From positions 868,001-932,000 of the forward strand of contig JAQGDQ010002368.1 of the NCBI GenBank assembly GCA_030141605.1: a stretch of DNA of 64,000 bases. Direction: 5' to 3'. The DNA is from Tubiluchus corallicola (lineage: Eukaryota; Priapulida; Priapulimorpha; Priapulimorphida; Tubiluchidae). The translations under genes were made by a program, and so were the position numbers. The notes under the pieces are model-generated. The model was not told where the DNA came from, made no database searches, and was given only the letters and a program-made list of their open reading frames with translations. Shown here piece after piece: positions 25,214 to 64,000 of the stretch (its first letter is position 1; the number at the start of each line of letters is the position of its first letter).

Positions 25214-25885
25214 ATGGATTGGTTATTTGGTCGAAGGAAAACACCAGAAGAAATGCTGAGGCAAAACCAGCGTACCCTCAATAAAGCCATGAGAGAATTA
25301 GACCGTGAGCGTACAAAAATGGAACAATCAGAAAAGAAGATTATAGCTGATATAAAGAAAATGGCTAAGCAAGGACAAATGGATGCAGTTAAAATAATGG
25401 CAAAGGACCTGGTTCGAACTCGTCGTTATTGTAAAAAATTTATGTTGATGAGAGCAAATATTCAGGCTGTGTCACTCAAAATTCAAACATTGAAATCGAC
25501 AAATTCCATGGCTCAAGCTATGAAAGGTGTTACAAAAGCAATGACAAATATGAACAAGCAAATGAAGCTGCCTCAAATTCAAAAGATTATGATGGAATTT
25601 GAAAAGCAGTCTGAAATTATGGATATGAAAGAGGAGATGATGGCTGATGTAATCGATGATGCAATGGGCGATGAGGAAGATGAAGAAGAAAGTGACGCTG
25701 TTGTTGCACAAGTATTGGATGAACTTGGTCTGCAAATGACAGATGAACTTTCCTCACTCCCACAGGCAGCTGGATCACTGAAAGCATCAACACTGCCAGG
25801 AGCACAACAGCCTGTGGCAGCCGGAGGAACTCCTGATGCAGATGATGATCTACAAGCCAGATTAAATAATCTCAGGAGAGAGTGA
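25214..25885 (+). CDS. CHMP2A: CHMP2A, ESCRT-III subunit (copy 2)
   Basis: Second intact copy of the 223-aa CHMP2A frame, 4,888 bp downstream of the first and in the same orientation. It differs by one substitution, A at 25274, giving Thr instead of Ala at residue 21 (QNQRTLNKAM). The SNF7 core, acidic region and C-terminal MIM1 motif are all intact. Upstream (the acceptor-like AG at 25176) and downstream (AATAAA at 25918) sequences are also copied, so the copy could be expressed if the promoter lies inside the duplicated unit. The near identity means a very recent duplication, or two haplotypes placed in tandem by the assembler. I cannot tell these apart from sequence alone. Confidence 0.93.
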   Translation: MDWLFGRRKTPEEMLRQNQRTLNKAMRELDRERTKMEQSEKKIIADIKKMAKQGQMDAVKIMAKDLVRTRRYCKKFMLMRANIQAVSLKIQTLKSTNSMAQAMKGVTKAMTNMNKQMKLPQIQKIMMEFEKQSEIMDMKEEMMADVIDDAMGDEEDEEESDAVVAQVLDELGLQMTDELSSLPQAAGSLKASTLPGAQQPVAAGGTPDADDDLQARLNNLRRE

Positions 25886-25917
25886 AAGTAATCTATTTCT
25901 ACTTTGCATTATGTGAA

Positions 25918-25923
25918 AATAAA
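25918..25923 (+). terminator. CHMP2A polyadenylation signal (copy 2)
   Basis: Duplicated AATAAA 33 nt after the stop codon of the second CHMP2A copy. Confidence 0.65.
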
Positions 25924-26577
25924 ACAGCCTTTGACAACTGGAGTCAAGTTTTTATTTACTGAGAATAGTTAGGTTACTTGTAGATTCGGATATAAAAATT
26001 CTGTCAGGTACAGTCAAAGACTTCAATTTTACGGTATTCTTGTGTCGCCAAATTGTCATTATCTGCAATTATGAAACTTGTTTTACATAATGTACATTAC
26101 TGAGTAAACAACATAAACAGCATTTCCTTGTGTGCATTATACTCTGCATGTCGGTATGGCACCATATTGAAAGATTAAGTTGTAAAAATGTGATATATTA
26201 ATTAGTTTTTATATGACCAACATTGAACTCTGATAGCTAATGCATTGATATTGACATGCTAGTCTGAATTTTTTTTGTTGTTGTCTTCATCAGTCAAGTT
26301 CGGATTATTTCAGTGTAATGTCATGTCTTATCATCAACACCATGTGAACAATTTCTTCAAATTTGTTTATTTGGTTTTCATATGTGTGCTCAACAAACCA
26401 AAACTGTCCATAAGTTGGCATAGTTCAAGCTATGTTACAATGACTCAAAATAACATGTAGAAAAATTGGGTCAATATCAGTTATTTTTACAAAAATAAAC
26501 GCTAAATTTACTGGGCTTCATAACTGTAACTGCAGTGTTCTTTTACAAAGTCCACTTTTAGCAACCACTTTTCCATA

Positions 26578-26813
26578 CGTTGATAGTGTTTTTGTAGAAA
26601 TGTGACAAAAAAATGGCAAACTTCAGGACCGCTTTTGTCAAAATAATGTTTTTCATGATGCAGCATGCACCTCAACGTTGACATCTGTGCTTAGAAATAA
26701 TGTAGAGTAATGGCCAATGAGCTAGGTATCAAAGTGGAAAATCAGGAAGTGTGAATAACTAGGAATGCCTACCTGCCGACTTATGGACGTTTTTCCTATG
26801 CAAACAGGATTGT
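26578..26813 (+). repeat. Dispersed repeat family A (duplicated copy)
   Basis: The copy of 21690-21925 inside the second unit of the segmental duplication. Confidence 0.65.
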
Positions 26814-28045
26814 GAACAAGTCAGTAGTTGATACCTTATATGCATAGTCTCATCAACAGAAACCAATGCATATAGTGTTGCATAGCCTGGTTAATTTTTT
26901 CCTGGCCAGTTTGTTACTAAACAGTGTATGTCTTTCTCTAAGCAACATACCACATTAAAGGTGTATGTATGAAACATCAGTGTTGAGGTTAAAATTATCA
27001 CTCCTGTTCATTAGACCTTTGGTTTTGAAATTATTTCTACATGCAGTTATTTTTAATTATTAATCATGTATGTGTATATGGTTAAAAATTAGTTTTATTT
27101 GATTCATTCTTTTAGATAAAACTGATCTAATAATTAGAAAATTTGTAAATTTAGCAAATAAAAAATGTAATAATTTTCAGTTGAATGATGTGGGTTTACT
27201 GTGGTAACGACTTTAGGTGAGAAAGCCAATTTTTAATGGCTTCAGTCTTCTAACCAGTAAGAGTGAACATTGTTAAAAATTTAGTGTAGAAAAATTTTAT
27301 TCAAATAGTTATAGCTGGAATTGTAGAGTAACCTAGTGGCGCAACAGCTGTCGCTGTGTATGATAACCAGCATTAGCAATCAGTTGAAATTTCGATTCAA
27401 TTGAAAATTATTTCGATCTTAGTTATGTAATGAAATGTCTCATAAAGTGCATTTTACATGTAAACTTTATACTGAGTAACACTCCTGAGTGAAAGCCCAC
27501 AAAGTAAATACTGAGATAAGTTCAACATTTATTTGCAGTTGTACAGTGTACAACGTTACCTACGATTACAATTGCAATTCCTGGTAATAGCACTGCAAAA
27601 AGTAGCCCATGTCCAGTGGCTGTTTGTTCCTAGCTGCTTTCTTCAGTAATATTTGGATTTACTTACATTCCATTTCTTTCTTACATGCTTAGCATTACAG
27701 TGGCTGAGTCATCATAATAGAACAGCTAACTACTGTGTAGGCTGCTGGGTGTCAGTGTGGAGAATCTAGGTAACCATTGAAACAGCAAGGCATGAAAATC
27801 ATTAAACATGACTAATGAAGGAACATATTTTCGTAATTTAGTGATAAAATACATTTATTACCACTGGTATACTCAATCACTTGAAGCAAAATGTCTTCAT
27901 TCGTCTTTAAACATAACTTATCTGGATAAAAACAATCAGTCACAAACCAATTTTTTCTTTTTTTTACCTTTTTGACAGGGGAACTATTTATGAGTTGACT
28001 TCATTAAGGAAAAATATAGTCAAAAAACCGATTGATTCAGAAAAA

Positions 28046-28733
28046 CAATTAAACTGGCCGTCTTAACAGCATTATAGGTCCCCGGGCAAACCAGTGCACA
28101 GGGGCTCCTACATAAACAACCACTCACACGAATAAAAATGTAAATGGTCGATAAAATTAAACACATGGTAACTGTATTGGAACTTCCAACATGCTGCACA
28201 GCAATGCTTAATCAACACAATATTTGAACAATATAGTATGAGCCTTGAAAAAACAGAAAAATTGTAAACAAATGTGCATAAATGATACATAACTGGGAAA
28301 CCATACAAATGGAGATGGCACAGTATAAAATTAACATGAATTATTTAGTATTAATCAAGTATATTCAACACAAACATTTGCGAAATTTCTTTGCAGAGAA
28401 ATGCTTTATAACTGGCTTAAAGCCAATGGTCTTCATGATGTCATTTTCAATACACATGAGTGAAACTTAATTCAAACGCTGCTGCCTCAATGTGTTACAA
28501 AGCAGATTTTTTTTAAAAACTTCAGTCTTAAAAATGAAAGTCCTCTAGCATAGTTGGTTACCATCATGCACATGAAAATTCTGAGTGCAATTTCAACATT
28601 GAGAAAAACAGATTTCAATTATTTATTGACAGTAAGTCTCAACTCAACGTAGGTTACCACAGGGCCTCTATGCTCATGGAGCCACCAGGCAACTGCCCAG
28701 TGTGTCCATGCGTTAAGACAGCCCTCAATGAAA
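28046..28733. mobile_element. hAT-like MITE at the integrin 3' end
   Basis: The element is about 28054-28725 (672 bp). Left end CTGGCCGTCTTAAC and right end (other strand) AGGGCTGTCTTAAC are inverted repeats. Further in, both ends carry short GGGCA and CAGTG/CAGGGG blocks common in hAT termini. The flanks CAATTAAA (28046-28053) and CAATGAAA (28726-28733) match at 7 of 8 bases, fitting a decayed 8-bp target duplication. No transposase. It ends only 21 bp from the integrin stop codon. Confidence 0.65.
28622..28627 (-). terminator. Candidate integrin polyadenylation signal inside the MITE
   Basis: On the minus strand AATAAA lies about 120 nt after the integrin stop codon, inside the hAT-like element. 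It is the nearest hexamer I see. Confidence 0.35.
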
Positions 28734-28746
28734 ACAAACATATCAC

Positions 28747-59883
<31,137 letters not shown>

Positions 59884-60031
59884 CTATAATGTTGCTGAGT
59901 GGGGGTTAAACTGGTGCTTAGTCTTTAAAAATAAAATAGGTTTGCAAGCATCACAATATACTCCAACATACATACAACATACATGTCTCACATTTGCAAA
60001 AAAATTCAATGATATTAGTCTCAGCCTGTGA

Positions 60032-62450
60032 GTCATTATTAGTCCCCAGTGACGTTTTACATCTGAGGTATGACTAAACGCTTTCCTTTTCCTGTAAGCG
60101 ATTTACAACCTCTGTGTAAAACAGGATATGAAATGCAATAACATCGATGATGCACATAATTGCATTAAATAGCTTTAAAGCATTCAAAGTATGGCTCAAC
60201 ATACAATTGCTTATACAGTAATACTTTATGGGCGATCTACACATTTAGTAGATCAACCCAAAAAACTTTAATAATTATTTTTGTATATTTTGCTTCTGCA
60301 TATACTGCTCCTAAAAGCTGAAGAGGTATAAACTTGTGCGGACAAGGACAGTTAGAATAAATCAAGTTTCACATAAATTGCACAAGTTCCACGTAAACAT
60401 TTAGTAACCAAAACAGAATGTAACCACAAAGGCACAACTTATTCTGCACTTTGTGAACACACCCTTGGGGTCTTGGGATTATATTGGCAAGTCTTACAGC
60501 TGAAAAGTTAAACTTTCAATAATAATGATAAATTCATTTTGAATAAATAGAGTTAAATAAAATTGATCAAGAAGCTACAATTTGTTGGCCACAAAAACTG
60601 CAATGCACTTAATGAAATGTCAATACTGAAATGCACCTGAAACCAAACTACAACCAAAAGAAAGAAGATTAGAAAAAAGTGGAACCTGAATCTGCACCAA
60701 GGACATTTGTATTCAGACTCAGACTCAACTTTTTCACACCTGCTTTCTTCCTGTCTAATTTAGTTTTAAAATTTCAATAATTGTGAATTCATTCCACCAC
60801 TAATTGGTAATTCTAAAATTAGAATTTTAAATAATAATGTCATCAATGTATTTTGTTTAATATACACATGATAAACCAATTGTAGTACTTTTCCTATCTG
60901 AGTACATAATTAAAGCAATAGTAGGCGTATATATGATTCTTAATAAGATACCCTTAATATGCTAAGAATCTAGCTAGTTTTTTTCATTGTCCAATCTCAT
61001 ACTGCATCTTGAACATTTATAAGCAGCTACATGACCGGAACAATAACTAAAATTTGCAAGTTTCAAGTATACCTTTTTATTTCTGACAAGCTGATTAGGG
61101 TCACATATTTCATGCAACCGTTTTGTATGAATCAGAACTGAAAGTGTTGCAGGATAGGCAAGGTATAAAGCAGGAAAGCAGATATTTTTTTTACATAAGA
61201 TATGAGTCTAGAACTATAAGGATTTTAATGGCATTAGAAAATTATGCAAAAAGCCAAGACTTTTTTGTTTGATAAAAGTTTTATTTCACAAGTGAATACA
61301 GCCAGACCCAAATTATTTACAACAGAAACACAGAAAACTTTTTTCTTTCACAATACTTTTAAAATGTAACTGCTTAGCAACATGGTTGTCACATGGTTGT
61401 AAGGGAACAATAATGAACACTTATTAATGTACCCTGGATGCTTTTGGTTAAATAAATAAAACTATTACATATTATTGATGCCATAAACAATATAAACACT
61501 AACCAGAAAAAATGTGCACATCTTCAAGTATTTTTAAGTATTTCAAAAAGAAAGCACTGATATTCTTTGTGTGAAATTAAGTATAAAATAAGTATAATGT
61601 ATGCAATATTTGTAGCATAAAAAAAAAAAGCACACAAACGTATAGACGATGCACTGTTTGGTCATAATAACCACAAGCATATAATTCGTCACATATTAAT
61701 AGAGGGGTTTTTAAAAAGACAAAAATGAATATTTCAACTTAAAATCTAAAGAACTAAAAAACTTTACGGTATGATAACTTTCTAAATACACCTATTACAT
61801 AGTGATCAAAAAATACCACTAAAATCATGTTTAGTAAAAGTCTGAAAAATGTTAGTTGCATTGCTTTCTTCTTAACCTTCAATGCTTAGTCGTACAATAG
61901 CAGTTACAAAGACTAGTCATAGAAATAAAAATCGTTTGTCATTTATCACACAAAATTTCCCATATTCGTTGGCATTACTGGTTGACTAACACTTCGACTA
62001 ATTAGACCATCTTCGGATTTGCTTGGATACTTGAGAAATAAAGCCAACTGCGTTGTGCCCAAAACTGTACCCAAAAAGTTTGGAACCTTCAACAGTATAG
62101 AAAAATATGCTATATGTGCCCACCTATATAGAGTTTGACAAACAATTGTAAAAATAATAAAAAAACAGCAACTGTTTAACGTGTTTACAAAGACTACCCT
62201 AAAAGCATGTTATAATAATATTTGTTTATGACTAGGACGACTACGATTCTAATTACGGTTTTAAAAAGGCAGAAACCATAACTTTCAGTAAGAGCTCTTT
62301 GACTCAATTTACTTTAAACGTAGTTTTATTGTAATATGACAGAGATTACCCTGTGGCTTGCACAAAGCAGTTTTACAATTGATAAAGCTGCTTGCCAATG
62401 GAACGTAACACTCAGAAGAGTGCAAACAATAACTGAACAGTCTGCTAGCT
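60032..62450. other. Upstream of the integrin gene; no gene recognised
   Basis: AT-rich sequence with no exon I can support on either strand. It should hold the integrin promoter and any 5' UTR exon, but no core promoter motif is convincing. Confidence 0.4.
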
Positions 62451-62459
62451 ATGTAAACT

Positions 62460-63330
62460 AATACAATGGTTAGAAGTGCTTAGTAAGAAATATAAATTTC
62501 TGTACAAGTTTAAATACTTGCATATTAGTAGTTATATTTAAGTGTTGATTACCACGAAAAAGCAGATAAACGTGTTCATTTGTTGGCTGCATATGAATTT
62601 TAATATTGTATGGAATTAACTAAGTACACAGTTTGTTTAGTAAGATATCTCGAGCCTGGCGATATAAAGGGCAGCCAGTTAGAAAACAACTAATGGTTTC
62701 AAAAGAGGCACCACATCTACATGTAGGTAAAACAAGGGTTCCATCATTGGCTCAGGTCAAAGCTTACTTGAGAATAGTCAACCAGTATTCGCGTATGATG
62801 AACAGCTAGTTAGAAAACAAATAATGGTTTCAAAAGAGGCACCACATCTACATGTAGGTAAAACAAGGGTTCCATCATTGGCTCAGGTCAAAGCTTACTT
62901 GAGAATAGTCAACCAGTATTCGCGTATGATGAACAGCTAGTTTATGGTCACCACAAAAGTAATAATTGAGGCGTCTGTTGAAACTCAAGTGTTTTTTAAT
63001 GTAATTTAAAATACGATAAAGACGCACTATTACAAATATAGAGAGGAAGAATATTCCATGAATTTACAACAGAAACAAAAAACAAATTAGCAAACGAAGA
63101 CAAATGATGATTAAAGTTTCTAAAATCATCGCCATTGCGTACTGGATATGGTGTGACATAATTGACTTTTGGTGGCAATATATCACACAAATATCATGGA
63201 ACTAACCGATTGATAAGTTTGTACAGAAACATAAACTGCATGGATTAGGTTAAGACTTGCTACACAGATTGACTTTACTGGATCCAAACATTCTGTCAGC
63301 ACAAGTATGAGACGCATTTAACTGAATATT
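62460..63330 (-). pseudogene. Decayed LINE ORF2 C-terminus
   Basis: Read on the minus strand, conserved C-terminal LINE blocks appear in order but with stops and shifts: YKLINRLVP, CDILPPKVNYVTPYPVRN, VNSWNILPLYICNSASLS (the WNxLP block), then a zinc-knuckle-like CRCGASFETISCFLTGCPLY, and finally a VFKLVQKFIFLTKHF block like the terminal Q.FI..T.RF of CR1-type elements. An internal 131-bp stretch is duplicated. Different from the LINE at 30199, whose C-terminus does not match. Confidence 0.6.
62672..62933. repeat. 131-bp tandem duplication
   Basis: Units 62672-62802 and 62803-62933 are almost identical (CAACTAATGG versus CAAATAATGG is one difference seen). The duplicated piece is the zinc-knuckle-coding part of the LINE remnant. 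Confidence 0.92.
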
Positions 63331-64000
63331 TTCAAGGAGAGCCATAAGGCCACTACTACAACAATTTGTCTAAATTTCTGACGTGGACTACAACAAAATA
63401 AGCAAAAGCAAGAAAGACCCATATATAAACTTTTATGAAAATACATTCTGATTGTGAAGTTTCAGAAAGTATAAATGTAACACCAAATACAAGTCACAGT
63501 CCAAATACCAAAAATAGCAGACTGCCATTAAAATACAATTTACCAAAATGATTTTTCCTCAAGACTGCATTTAAATGTTTAGACTCTGTTTACTTTATCA
63601 AGATGAAAAACATGACCACTGGCAAAATGTCAATTAGATATTACAACTTTCTTTGTATATGCGTAAAAGTACAGGCATACAAACCATGCTCGACCCTCTC
63701 TTTTAAGTTGAGTCGAGTTAATTTTTTTTAAATTTCACGTAAAAACTGATTGTGCCAGAGAAAATTTCTGAAGTTTTTTGTTTGTCCATGCTTACTTGTA
63801 GCACATCATGTGGCAGTTGCCACGTTGCATATCTGCATTTTTACTTTAAATTTGGTACAGATGTAAACATACCTGTACAAAGTAATCCTCTATCAACCAA
63901 CCATATATCCACCATTCTAGAGAAACCAGAAATGTGACAAGTGACAAATAAAATGACATACATTCCGTACTTTTTGAGCGAATAACTTTACCCTGCAAAC
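63331..64000. other. No gene recognised
   Basis: AT-rich sequence to the window edge. It may include further unrecognisable parts of the LINE remnant. No exon or repeat can be supported. Confidence 0.35.

Larger units (their letters stand above)
23071..27958 (+). repeat. Tandem segmental duplication, copy 2 (4,888 bp)
   Basis: Direct repeat of 18183-23070. The only substitution I noticed is G at 20386 versus A at 25274 (Ala to Thr in CHMP2A). I compared landmarks and translated frames, not every base. Copy 2 then runs into unique sequence at 27966. Confidence 0.95.

Overview
This is a eukaryotic, AT-rich animal genomic window. It carries a multi-exon integrin alpha gene, a Reeler/DOMON secreted-type protein, a METTL6-type tRNA methyltransferase and a CHMP2A ESCRT-III subunit, with GT-AG introns and AATAAA signals. 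It reads as an invertebrate metazoan; I could not fix the phylum from sequence alone. There are no bacterial operons, CRISPR arrays or recognisable tRNA/rRNA genes.

Layout. 1-2.7 kb: no intact gene, but a decayed LINE reverse transcriptase on the minus strand. 2.7-8.0 kb (+): complete 5-exon Reeler+DOMON gene (372 aa, probably GPI-anchored). 8.7-12.5 kb (-): complete 5-exon METTL6 (301 aa), tail-to-tail with the Reeler gene. 12.7-17.3 kb: transposon territory, holding a 678-bp hAT-type MITE with a perfect 8-bp target duplication, a possible THAP-like ORF, a LINE 3' end with an (AAATA)n tail, and a 915-bp element with 38-bp perfect terminal inverted repeats and internal hairpins. 18.2-28.0 kb: a perfect-length 4,888-bp tandem duplication, each copy holding an intact, uninterrupted CHMP2A coding region downstream of a decayed pogo/Tigger-like element. 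28.0-28.7 kb: a second hAT-like MITE abutting the integrin stop codon.

28.7-59.9 kb (-): one integrin alpha gene. I could assemble 28 coding exons whose phases all agree (1,148 aa, signal peptide to cytoplasmic tail). Its third-last intron (about 12.2 kb) holds a nested insertion: a 5'-truncated non-LTR retrotransposon sits inside a (CT)n microsatellite, and an 8,425-bp Gypsy-type LTR element with nearly identical LTRs sits inside that LINE. Other introns hold long (GA)n tracts, diverged tandem repeats, a decayed repetitive-gene ORF and copies of two dispersed repeats also found beside CHMP2A. 60-64 kb: no gene seen, apart from a decayed LINE C-terminus containing a 131-bp tandem duplication.

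The four host genes are functionally unrelated (surface adhesion, secreted/GPI defence-type protein, tRNA modification, membrane remodelling). The story of the window is mainly repeat dynamics around ordinary housekeeping genes: a very recent gene-containing tandem duplication and layered, datable transposon insertions. I found no convincing new biological system; the best leads are listed as findings.
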